From: Anaeroplasmataceae bacterium
GTDB lineage: Bacteria; Bacillota_I; Bacilli_A; Acholeplasmatales; Anaeroplasmataceae
Reading direction: 5' to 3'
DNA: 5,928 bases
NCBI GenBank assembly: GCA_020024985.1
Contig: JAHHSW010000062.1
Span: 1 to 5,928, forward strand
How positions within the stretch are numbered: the first letter of the stretch is position 1; each line of letters starts with the position of its first letter. The notes beneath the pieces were generated by a model that was given only the letters and a program-made list of their open reading frames with translations, did not search any database and was not told the DNA's origin. The position numbers were made by a program, and so were the translations under genes. Positions 1-5,484 of the stretch are shown here, piece by piece.

Positions 1-11
1 ATTGTAATCTT

Positions 12-575
12 TTAAATGTCCTCTACATGAGTACTATCTAAATATGGCTTATAATAGACAATAAAATCAAGCTTAGCCTTTAAGCTATCATATTCCTCCT
101 TAGAAGAACTAGTATTCAGCTTATTTACAATATACCAATATAGCTCATATGATAAGTCTACATCATCATTAAAGCTATCGTATACCTCTAGCATAGATAC
201 AATAACATCTATTGCATAATCCTTAGAATAATAATTTTCCTCCATATCAACATAATTACAAATTATATAGATTAAATCATCTAGGCTTCTATCAAGGCTT
301 ACGTTATCCCAGCCTATTATAGAAGCAAGGGTATGATCACTATTAAATAAAACATTATCTAGTGATAAATTATTATGTCTATACCCATAGCCTTTAATTT
401 TACCTAAGGCCTTAGCTAGTGAGACTAGCTCCTCCTTAGCTAAGCTTTTTAAGCTCTTACCTTCATTATAGCTAATAACATTTCCATTTCTTTTAGGAAT
501 AAAGTCAAATTGGCTTAAATCAGCATAAATCTTCCCTTCAATTTCACCTATATTATTCTTTTCTACCTCTATCAT
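12..575 (-). CDS. Short aminoglycoside/choline phosphotransferase-like protein, probable pseudokinase
   Basis: A 187-residue cytosolic protein with no signal peptide or membrane segment. Residues 67-74 read HNNLSLDN and fit the Brenner (catalytic) loop of the APH/phosphotransferase family, usually H-x-D-L-x-x-x-N. Residues 86-91 read IIGWDN and fit the family's I-D-W/F-D metal-binding segment. D100 in a DDL stretch fits the conserved C-lobe aspartate. The catalytic Asp is Asn69 and the metal-binding Asp is Gly88, so phosphotransfer is unlikely. Full family members are about 250-300 residues; here the nucleotide-binding N-lobe is nearly absent, with only a strand-like ISYNEG piece near 34-39 resembling the lobe linker. 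The ATG start is supported by AGGAG about 8 bases upstream. It is transcribed divergently from the GntR-type regulator. The fold assignment is by motif only; the true role may be binding or regulation. The stop is TAA. Confidence 0.6.
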   Translation of the reverse strand: MIEVEKNNIGEIEGKIYADLSQFDFIPKRNGNVISYNEGKSLKSLAKEELVSLAKALGKIKGYGYRHNNLSLDNVLFNSDHTLASIIGWDNVSLDRSLDDLIYIICNYVDMEENYYSKDYAIDVIVSMLEVYDSFNDDVDLSYELYWYIVNKLNTSSSKEEYDSLKAKLDFIVYYKPYLDSTHVEDI

Positions 576-583
576 TTATATCA

Positions 584-590
584 CTCCTAT
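584..590 (-). promoter_or_regulatory. Ribosome binding site of the phosphotransferase-like gene
   Basis: On the minus strand this reads ATAGGAG, placed about 8 bases before the ATG at 575. It supports the short 187-residue form, meaning that the missing N-lobe is not explained by a wrongly chosen start. Confidence 0.6.
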
Positions 591-618
591 CATTATAGGT
601 TATAATTAAGCATTAATC

Positions 619-627
619 ATAGTCTAT
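619..627. promoter_or_regulatory. Putative operator, palindrome ATAGTCTAT (copy 1)
   Basis: This is a perfect inverted repeat ATAG-T-CTAT in the divergent intergenic region next to the GntR-type regulator gene. It overlaps the end of the minus-strand -10 and lies upstream of the plus-strand promoter. The same nine bases recur at 5223-5231 in the hypB promoter region; by eye they occur nowhere else in the window. GntR/FadR-family operators are short palindromes with GT/AC-containing half sites, so this is a reasonable candidate. Binding is an inference. Confidence 0.4.
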
Positions 628-654
628 TTTAGCATAATCACTACTATTAATAAA
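626..654 (-). promoter_or_regulatory. Putative promoter for the phosphotransferase-like gene
   Basis: The minus strand carries TGCTAAAAT (634 down to 626), an extended -10 element. A weak -35-like TTTATT lies 17 bases upstream (654-649). The start of transcription would fall near 615-620, about 40 bases before the ATG. The -10 touches the ATAGTCTAT palindrome at 619-627, so a bound regulator there could block this promoter. Assignment is by motif only. Confidence 0.4.
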
Positions 655-661
655 CAGACAC

Positions 662-690
662 TTTATAGTAATTTCAATATATGCTATAAT
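662..690 (+). promoter_or_regulatory. Putative promoter of the GntR-type regulator gene
   Basis: A perfect extended -10, TGCTATAAT, lies at 682-690. A weak -35-like TTTATA at 662-667 sits 17 bases upstream of the TATAAT hexamer. Transcription would start near 697, giving a leader of about 30 bases before the ATG at 728. The extended -10 compensates for the poor -35. Confidence 0.6.
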
Positions 691-727
691 TATCTCATTG
701 TAATACTATCTTATTGGAGTGAGAGCT

Positions 728-1402
728 ATGAAAAAGCAAAATCAAAGCCTGAAGGACTACTTTATAGAGGAGCTAACTAATGAAATTTTAGCTAGTAGCC
801 TAAAGCCAGGTGACAAGCTAAAATCAATAAGGGAGCTTGCGAGCACCCATCATGTAAGTAGATCTGTTATTTTAAATGGGCTTAAGGAAATGACTGATAA
901 TGGTCTAATAGAAAAGGATGAAAATAATCACTATATAGTAAGCTCTATTAAAAAGTACAACCGAATAGAAACTATTCTTTACTTTTTAAATTTTACTAAT
1001 AGCTCCTTAAATGATTTAGAAAGAAAATCCATACTAGAGATTAAATATGGTATGGATGCCTTAGCTATTGATTTATTAATAGGTAAGCTAAAGGAAGAGG
1101 ATTATTTAAGGCTTAATAGTATTTTAGATATTAAAATTGGTAGGGCTAATGAGGCATTCTCTCATTTAGCCTCTCTTGAATATTTTAAATTTATGAAGGA
1201 GCTCTATTTATTAACCAATAATATGATTATGACTCTTTTTATAAATGCCTTTATTAATCCCATCCTTCTTCTTATAGAGGATTATTGTAATGAAACTAAA
1301 TATGAGGATTTATTTATCTCCTCAAAAAGGATGCTAAAGGCACTTTATGAGGGTAAGCTAGAGGAGGCTAAGGCCTATTCTAAGGAAAGATTCCTTTCAT
1401 AA
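728..1402 (+). CDS. GntR-family transcriptional regulator, FadR-like
   Basis: A DNA-binding regulator of 224 residues. Residues about 5-70 form the GntR winged helix, including KPGDKLKSIRELA, the recognition-helix region VSRSVILNGLKEM and the wing after NGLIEKD. Residues about 85-224 are all-helical and resemble the effector-binding C-terminal domain of FadR. The stretch LEYFKFMKELYLLTNN parallels the family's D-x-x-F-H...N pattern, but the Asp is Leu and the His is Lys, so the metal site of FCD-type members is lost, as in acyl-CoA-binding E. coli FadR. The effector is unknown. The ATG at 728 is chosen because GGAG at 716-719 lies 8 bases before it; an in-frame GTG at 719 overlaps that site and is unlikely. 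The gene is divergent from the phosphotransferase-like gene and convergent with the hypB operon. The shared palindrome suggests it may regulate both, by inference. The stop is TAA. Confidence 0.85.
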   Translation: MKKQNQSLKDYFIEELTNEILASSLKPGDKLKSIRELASTHHVSRSVILNGLKEMTDNGLIEKDENNHYIVSSIKKYNRIETILYFLNFTNSSLNDLERKSILEIKYGMDALAIDLLIGKLKEEDYLRLNSILDIKIGRANEAFSHLASLEYFKFMKELYLLTNNMIMTLFINAFINPILLLIEDYCNETKYEDLFISSKRMLKALYEGKLEEAKAYSKERFLS

Positions 1403-1404
1403 TT

Positions 1405-1443
1405 AAAAGGACTGTGAAAATTAAATTTCACAGCCCTTTTTTT
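1405..1443. terminator. Intrinsic terminator between the convergent regulator gene and hypA
   Basis: The stem pairs CTGTGAAA (1412-1419) with TTTCACAG (1426-1433) around a 6-base loop. It extends by AAAAGG with CCTTTT across one A/C mismatch. On the plus strand a run of seven T (1437-1443) follows, so it ends the regulator transcript well. On the minus strand the hairpin is followed only by TTTTAATT, a weaker tail, so it may also end the hypB-oxidoreductase-hypA transcript. Confidence 0.85.
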
Positions 1444-1446
1444 CAT

Positions 1447-1797
1447 CTATTCCTCAGGTACAGCAATTTCCTTGACTATAAAATCAAGTCCTGATAATAC
1501 CCTTTTATCAAAGCTATGGCAATGAGGACAATAGCCCTCATGCTTAATAACATTAAAGCAGGTATGACATTTATCACATTCCGCTATTCCCTCTACTATA
1601 TCTATTATAAGCTTTGTTTTTAAAAACCTAGGCTTATCATAGATAACGGCTGGAAAGCATCTTTCCATATATTCAGGAACAATTCCACTAAGCTCCCCAA
1701 TTTCTAGAGTAATTGAGGCAACCTTAGGAATGTTTTGCTCATCACATATCGCTGCTACCCTTTCTACTACCTTACAAATAAGTCCAAGCTCATGCAT
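1447..1797 (-). CDS. hypA: Hydrogenase/urease nickel-insertion protein HypA
   Basis: HypA is a small cytosolic metallochaperone that works with the GTPase HypB to load nickel into enzymes, classically [NiFe]-hydrogenase and in some bacteria urease. The 116 residues match the usual length of about 113-118. The N-terminal Met1-His2-Glu3 is the conserved nickel site. The structural zinc site is C74-x2-C77 and C90-x2-C93. A further cysteine, C80, lies between the zinc pairs. The internal stretch EIGELSGIVPEYM is typical of the family. The ATG at 1797 is preceded by AAGGAG, which lies inside the last codons of the upstream oxidoreductase gene. The two genes are 5 bases apart, implying coupled translation. 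It is the last gene of the operon and stops with TAG just before the shared terminator. No hydrogenase structural gene is present in the window, so the client enzyme is unknown. Confidence 0.95.
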   Translation of the reverse strand: MHELGLICKVVERVAAICDEQNIPKVASITLEIGELSGIVPEYMERCFPAVIYDKPRFLKTKLIIDIVEGIAECDKCHTCFNVIKHEGYCPHCHSFDKRVLSGLDFIVKEIAVPEE

Positions 1798-1802
1798 ATA
1801 AA

Positions 1803-4490
1803 CTACTCCTTACCTGTGAAGGTTTCCTTAATACCAGTACCAACAATCTTACCAACTCTTTTAATTGCATACTCTGCAACCTTAATTGGAAGCTTTTCAA
1901 ATACAGGGGCAACATCATCATATCTCTTTTCTAGATGGATAGCATCAAACTTACACTTAGTTGTACACTGTCCACAGCCTAAGCACATATATGGGTCTAG
2001 CTTAACAGCACCACAGCCAAGGCATCTTTGAGTTTCCTTCTTCATTTGCTCCTCAGTGAAGGTTTCTCTATTGTCTAAATAGCTTAGGTTAACCTCGCTT
2101 TTAATAATTGGTCTTTGTCTTGGCATTGTATCAAAGCCATCTAGAACTGCACTTTCCTTATCAAGCATTTCATAATGTCTCTTGTCACGTCCAAGAATTA
2201 AGCTTTGACCTGGCCATACAGATCTATGTAGGGAAATTGCACCCTCCTTACCAGCTGCAATAGCGTTAATTGCAAACTTAGGTCCAGTGTAGCAGTCACC
2301 ACCAACAAAGATATCCTTTTCACCGGTTGCGTAGGTAAATGGATCAGCCTTAGCAGTGTTATTTGGATTAAGCTCTACATTTAAGCCATCAAGAAGGTTA
2401 CCCCAAACAATTGATTGACCAACTGATACTAAGACATAATCAGCAGGAACAATCATTGTATCGTTTTCATCAAACTTAGGTGAGAAGCGGTGATTTTCAT
2501 CAAATACACTAATACATTTTTTGAATTCTACACCCACTACCTTACCATCCTCAATAATAATACGCTTAGGTCCATAAGAGTTATTAATCTTAACTCCTTC
2601 CTCCTCAGCCTCTATTATTTCCTCCTCTAGGGCAGGCATCTCATCTCTTGTTTCTAGTGAATATAAATTAAGAGTCTTAGCACCCTCACGTACAGCAGTT
2701 CTTGCAACGTCTATTGCAACGTTACCTCCACCAATAACTATTACATTACCATGAAGCTTATCACCCTTATTTAAAGATACATTTCTTAAGAACTCAACAC
2801 CAGTAATTACATTAGGGTTATCCTCACCCTCTATATTTAGCTTACGTCCACCCTGAGCACCGATAGCTAAATAGAAGGCCTCATAGCCTTGCTTTCTTAA
2901 TTCCTCAATTGTTACGTCCTTACCTACCTCACAGCTTGTCTTAAACTCAACACCTAGGGTACGTAGGATATCAATTTCAGCCTCTATTACATCCTTTTCA
3001 AGTCTAAATGCAGGAATACCAAAGCGCATCATACCACCTAAAGAGGCCTCACGCTCAAATACAGTAACGCTATAGCCATCAACTGCTAAAAAGTACGCAC
3101 AAGAAAGTCCAGCAGGGCCTGAGCCTATAACTGCCATCTTCTTTTTACTATAATCATGCTTCTTAACAGGAACAAAGCGGTTTTCTGAATTTAAATCCTG
3201 CTCAGCAATAAACTTCTTAATTTCATCGATTGCAACAGGAGCATCAATTCCTGCTCTTGTACATTCACTTTCACACTTATGAGGACAAATTCTACCACAG
3301 ATAGCTGGGAATGGATTGTCCTTCTTAATAAGCTCTAAAGCTTCCTTGTATCTACCCTGGCTTGCAAGCTTAATATAGCCCTGAACAGCGATATGGGCAG
3401 GACAATTTGTCTTACAAGGTGCAGTACCTGATGGAACTACATCCTCTCTATTAAGTCTAAAGTTAACATCCCAGTCCTTTTGGCTCCACTTATGGTTAAT
3501 GACCTTCTTTTGAGTTGGGATAACTATCTCCTTAGTTGAGCATAGCTTTTGACCAAGCTTTAGGGCATTAGTAGGACAGTTTTCAACGCATTGACCACAG
3601 GCAACACAGTTTGCCTCATTAACCTCAGCTACATAGTTACTTCTACATGCCTGAGGGGCCTTAAACATTGTAGCTACACGCATAGCATAGCATGAGCAGC
3701 TACAGCAGTTACAAATAGCAGCTGATTCACCAAAGCCCTCAATATTAGGCATTTGATGCATTAAGCCATTTTCCTCAGCCTTACGGAAGATTTCTAATGC
3801 TTCCTCTCTTGTGATTCTTCTTGCCTTACCGGTACGAATAAAGTATTCAGCACCACTACCCATTTGAACACACATATCATACTCTAAATGTCCACAGCCC
3901 TCGCCCATTACACGGCGTGAGGCTCTACATGAGCATGGTGAAACACTAAATGTATCATACTTATTTAAATAATAAGAAATACGCTCCAAAGAAATTGCCT
4001 GAGAGTTACCAGCTATTGCTGACTCAATTGGAATAACTCTCATCATTGAATGTCCTGGAGGTAGCATTGGAACTAGATTTTGAACTCTAGTTCTAGTATA
4101 TTCCTCAAAGGCAATACCAATTTCTGGATACTTCTCTAGATTACCTGGAGCATTAACCATCATCTCAAGAATACCTGGAGCGAATATTTGAATCATATAA
4201 TTTAGCTCCTTAGTCTCCTCATTAGTAAAGCTCTTTACAACACCTAAATTACATAGCTCATCTAGTAATCTAAAGGTTTCCTCCTTACTCTTACCACATC
4301 TTTTCGCAATTGTTTCTAGATTCTTAGGCTTTCTTAGCTCCATAGCTAAGGCTACATCAGCCTGATCATCTGTAACACAGCATGCTAAAGAATAATATTC
4401 TGGTGCATTCTCATCTATTTTATTTACCATACCAGTTAAGCCACCAATCATCTTGGCTAGCTTAACAATCTTTTTTCTTAACTCTGCCAT
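1803..4490 (-). CDS. Multi-domain Fe-S/FAD NAD(P)-linked oxidoreductase (GltD/NfnB-like)
   Basis: An 895-residue soluble redox protein with no membrane segments. Domains in order: residues about 35-95, a helix-turn-helix-like segment; about 100-290, a cysteine-rich domain with C186-x-C188, C199, C207 and the dense cluster C260, C262, C263, C265, C267; a ferredoxin motif C295-x2-C298-x2-C301-x3-C305; about 350-430, the GltD-type Fe-S N-domain (C359, C363, C398, C402, C406, C410); FAD-binding GSGPAG at 456-461; NAD(P)-binding GGGNVAIDVA at 587-596; the second FAD contact GGDCYTGP at 730-737; and a C-terminal region with C823-x2-C826 and a ferredoxin motif C836-x2-C839-x2-C842-x3-C846. The flavin core is that of the glutamate synthase small subunit and NfnB, moving electrons between NAD(P)H and ferredoxin-type centres. 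The real substrate is unknown. The gene lies between hypB (8-base gap) and hypA (5-base gap). The ATG at 4490 has AGGTAGGT upstream, overlapping the hypB stop. The stop is TAG. Confidence 0.85.
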   Translation of the reverse strand: MAELRKKIVKLAKMIGGLTGMVNKIDENAPEYYSLACCVTDDQADVALAMELRKPKNLETIAKRCGKSKEETFRLLDELCNLGVVKSFTNEETKELNYMIQIFAPGILEMMVNAPGNLEKYPEIGIAFEEYTRTRVQNLVPMLPPGHSMMRVIPIESAIAGNSQAISLERISYYLNKYDTFSVSPCSCRASRRVMGEGCGHLEYDMCVQMGSGAEYFIRTGKARRITREEALEIFRKAEENGLMHQMPNIEGFGESAAICNCCSCSCYAMRVATMFKAPQACRSNYVAEVNEANCVACGQCVENCPTNALKLGQKLCSTKEIVIPTQKKVINHKWSQKDWDVNFRLNREDVVPSGTAPCKTNCPAHIAVQGYIKLASQGRYKEALELIKKDNPFPAICGRICPHKCESECTRAGIDAPVAIDEIKKFIAEQDLNSENRFVPVKKHDYSKKKMAVIGSGPAGLSCAYFLAVDGYSVTVFEREASLGGMMRFGIPAFRLEKDVIEAEIDILRTLGVEFKTSCEVGKDVTIEELRKQGYEAFYLAIGAQGGRKLNIEGEDNPNVITGVEFLRNVSLNKGDKLHGNVIVIGGGNVAIDVARTAVREGAKTLNLYSLETRDEMPALEEEIIEAEEEGVKINNSYGPKRIIIEDGKVVGVEFKKCISVFDENHRFSPKFDENDTMIVPADYVLVSVGQSIVWGNLLDGLNVELNPNNTAKADPFTYATGEKDIFVGGDCYTGPKFAINAIAAGKEGAISLHRSVWPGQSLILGRDKRHYEMLDKESAVLDGFDTMPRQRPIIKSEVNLSYLDNRETFTEEQMKKETQRCLGCGAVKLDPYMCLGCGQCTTKCKFDAIHLEKRYDDVAPVFEKLPIKVAEYAIKRVGKIVGTGIKETFTGKE

Positions 4491-4498
4491 AATTTTAC

Positions 4499-5167
4499 CT
4501 ACCTTACGTTTTTATTAGCTTCTTCTCTTAACCAATTTAACCAAGCATCAAAGCCCTCACCTGTTCTACTAGATACAGGGAAAACCTTAATATTAGGATT
4601 TAGCCTCTTAGCTCTCTTTGTACATTCCTCAATATCAAAATCAAAATAAGGTAGTACATCAATCTTATTAATTAATAATGCATCACAAATCTGAAACATT
4701 AATGGATACTTAAGTGGCTTATCATCACCCTCTGGTACTGATAAAATCATCGCATTCTTAGTAGCACCTGTATCAAACTCAGCAGGGCATACTAAATTAC
4801 CTATATTCTCTAATACCACTAAATCTAAATCCTTAGTTCCAAGACCCTCAAGGCCCTGTCTAGTCATTGAGCAATCCAAATGGCACATACCACCAGTATG
4901 TAGCTGAATAACCTTAGCTCCAGTCTCCTCAATAGTCTTAGCATCAACATCTGAATCTATATCAGCCTCCATAATACCAATACGGTATTCATCCTTTAAA
5001 GAGGCTATTGTTCTTCTTAGGGTTGTGGTCTTACCACTACCTGGAGAAGACATTAAATTTAAAAGAAAGGTTTTATTCTCCTTTAATTCATCTCTAAGAA
5101 TATCTGCTTCCTTTTTATTATCCTCAAAAATATTAGCCTTAATTTCTAAAATCTTAAATTTTTCCAC
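4499..5167 (-). CDS. hypB: Hydrogenase nickel-incorporation GTPase HypB
   Basis: HypB is the cytosolic GTPase of nickel insertion. It binds metal in its G domain, dimerises with GTP and passes nickel to or from HypA. The 222 residues match the short form of the family; there is no His-rich nickel-storage tract and no N-terminal high-affinity cysteine motif, so the N-terminus starts close to the G domain. The P-loop is SPGSGKTT (41-48), followed by EADIDSDVDA (67-76). The interface metal ligands are C95-H96 and C127, in GGMCHLDC and ENIGNLVCPAEFDTG. VPEGDDKPLKYP is a family signature and NKID is the guanine-specificity motif. The start is GTG at 5167, because a TGA stop lies in frame three codons upstream; AGGAG at 5179-5183 is 11 bases away, a rather long spacing. 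It is the first gene of the operon and is followed 8 bases later by the oxidoreductase. The stop is TAG. Confidence 0.95.
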   Translation of the reverse strand: MEKFKILEIKANIFEDNKKEADILRDELKENKTFLLNLMSSPGSGKTTTLRRTIASLKDEYRIGIMEADIDSDVDAKTIEETGAKVIQLHTGGMCHLDCSMTRQGLEGLGTKDLDLVVLENIGNLVCPAEFDTGATKNAMILSVPEGDDKPLKYPLMFQICDALLINKIDVLPYFDFDIEECTKRAKRLNPNIKVFPVSSRTGEGFDAWLNWLREEANKNVR

Positions 5168-5178
5168 AGTACTTCACA

Positions 5179-5183
5179 CTCCT
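5179..5183 (-). promoter_or_regulatory. Ribosome binding site of hypB (long spacing to a GTG start)
   Basis: The minus strand reads AGGAG here, with 11 bases before the GTG at 5167. An in-frame stop between the site and the start excludes any upstream start codon, and there is no in-frame ATG near the beginning of the protein. Long spacing with GTG suggests moderate translation. Confidence 0.55.
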
Positions 5184-5189
5184 AACATA

Positions 5190-5232
5190 ATTATAGATTA
5201 TATATAAAATTTATCCTATCATATAGTCTATA
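5190..5232 (-). promoter_or_regulatory. Putative promoter region of the hypB operon
   Basis: Two TATAAT hexamers occur on the minus strand, at 5202-5197 and 5195-5190. No good TTGACA-like -35 is visible at the right spacing for either; the area at -35 for the first is occupied by the ATAGTCTAT palindrome. A promoter without a good -35 but with a palindrome there could be activator-dependent, or repressed by occlusion. Which hexamer is used cannot be decided from sequence. Confidence 0.45.
5222..5232. promoter_or_regulatory. Putative operator, palindrome TATAGTCTATA (copy 2)
   Basis: This perfect 5+1+5 inverted repeat contains the same nine-base core ATAGTCTAT as copy 1 at 619-627. It sits in the -35 region of the hypB operon promoter. 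The shared core links the operon to the intergenic region of the FadR-like regulator gene. No NikR-type GTATGA-N16-TCATAC site was seen here. Confidence 0.4.
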
Positions 5233-5255
5233 CTAACTGTCCCTTTTTAAATGAC

Positions 5256-5281
5256 ACTTACTGCTAGCAGTATTCGTAAGT
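5256..5281. repeat. Nested inverted repeat upstream of the hypB promoter
   Basis: The outer arms are ACTTAC (5256-5261) and GTAAGT (5276-5281). Inside lies a perfect 12-base palindrome ACTGCTAGCAGT (5260-5271), which overlaps the left arm. It is about 55 bases upstream of the first putative hypB -10. It has no U-tail of its own on the plus strand. It may be a protein-binding site, and its role is unknown. Confidence 0.4.
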
Positions 5282-5318
5282 AAAAATAAAAGAATGGACT
5301 AGAAGTTGTCTAATCCAT
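5281..5318 (-). terminator. Second intrinsic terminator, minus strand
   Basis: Arms ATGGACTAGA (5294-5303) and TCTAATCCAT (5309-5318) form a 10-bp stem with one G-U pair and a 5-base loop. On the minus strand the stem is followed by TCTTTTATTTTTA, a clear U-rich tail. It lies about 150 bases beyond the first terminator of the upstream gene and just upstream of the hypB promoter. It either backs up that terminator or ends a small transcript. Confidence 0.75.
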
Positions 5319-5390
5319 CCCTTTACCACATATATATATATAAACATTTCGGAATACTTTAATTAATTTTTACTAACCTATAGCTAATAA

Positions 5391-5424
5391 AATAAGCCAT
5401 CCTTAGCTTATTACACTTAATAAG
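5391..5424. repeat. Two mutually exclusive hairpins
   Basis: AATAAGC (5391-5397) can pair with GCTTATT (5406-5412) across 8 bases. The same CTTATT (5407-5412) can instead pair with AATAAG (5419-5424) across 6 bases. The shared middle arm means only one hairpin forms at a time. Both are AT-rich and weak. No linked coding sequence was found. Confidence 0.4.
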
Positions 5425-5448
5425 ATACAAGTATAGCTCATTTTTCCC

Positions 5449-5481
5449 AAATAAATTAATAAGGTGGGAAAATTTCCCACC
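5449..5481 (-). terminator. Intrinsic terminator directly after the unrecognised gene
   Basis: GGTGGGAAA (5463-5471) and TTTCCCACC (5473-5481) form a strong GC-based hairpin that begins 4 bases after the TAG stop. On the minus strand TTATTAATTTATTT follows as an imperfect U-rich tail. A third arm, TTTTCCCA at 5442-5449, could pair with TGGGAAAA at 5465-5472 as an alternative fold. Confidence 0.75.
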
Positions 5482-5484
5482 CTA

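Larger units (their letters stand above)
5168..5484. other. Non-coding stretch between hypB and the unrecognised gene
   Basis: These 317 bases hold no supported gene. From the hypB side they contain the hypB leader and promoter, the ATAGTCTAT palindrome, an inverted repeat at 5256-5281, a minus-strand terminator at 5281-5318, an AT dinucleotide run at 5330-5342, overlapping inverted repeats at 5391-5424, and the terminator directly after the upstream gene at 5449-5481. All organised signals point to minus-strand transcription. Confidence 0.7.

Noticed and set aside
592..597. TATAAT on the minus strand as the phosphotransferase-like gene promoter
   Set aside because: It lies so close to the ribosome site (584-590) that transcription would start at or within that site. 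The upstream extended -10 at 634-626 fits better.
719..727. GTG at 719 as the start of the GntR-type regulator
   Set aside because: The GTG overlaps the GGAG ribosome site, leaving no site of its own. ATG at 728 has the correct 8-base spacing.
1735..2031. Open frame of 98 codons on the plus strand
   Set aside because: It lies opposite hypA and the 3' end of the oxidoreductase gene, has no ribosome site or recognisable domain, and is the antisense shadow of two well-supported genes.
1803..4490. Recoded genetic code (TGA as Trp), suggested by the absence of TGA stops
   Set aside because: Trp is always TGG and no TGA occurs inside a gene frame. Six stop codons are too few to infer anything beyond chance or mild bias.
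5025..5207. Open frame of 60 codons on the plus strand
   Set aside because: It is antisense to the start and P-loop region of hypB and its leader. Its hydrophobic look comes from reading the complement of lysine/glutamate-rich codons.
5330..5342. AT dinucleotide run as a microsatellite or origin element
   Set aside because: Only about six repeat units in an already AT-rich non-coding stretch, with no DnaA boxes or other origin features nearby.
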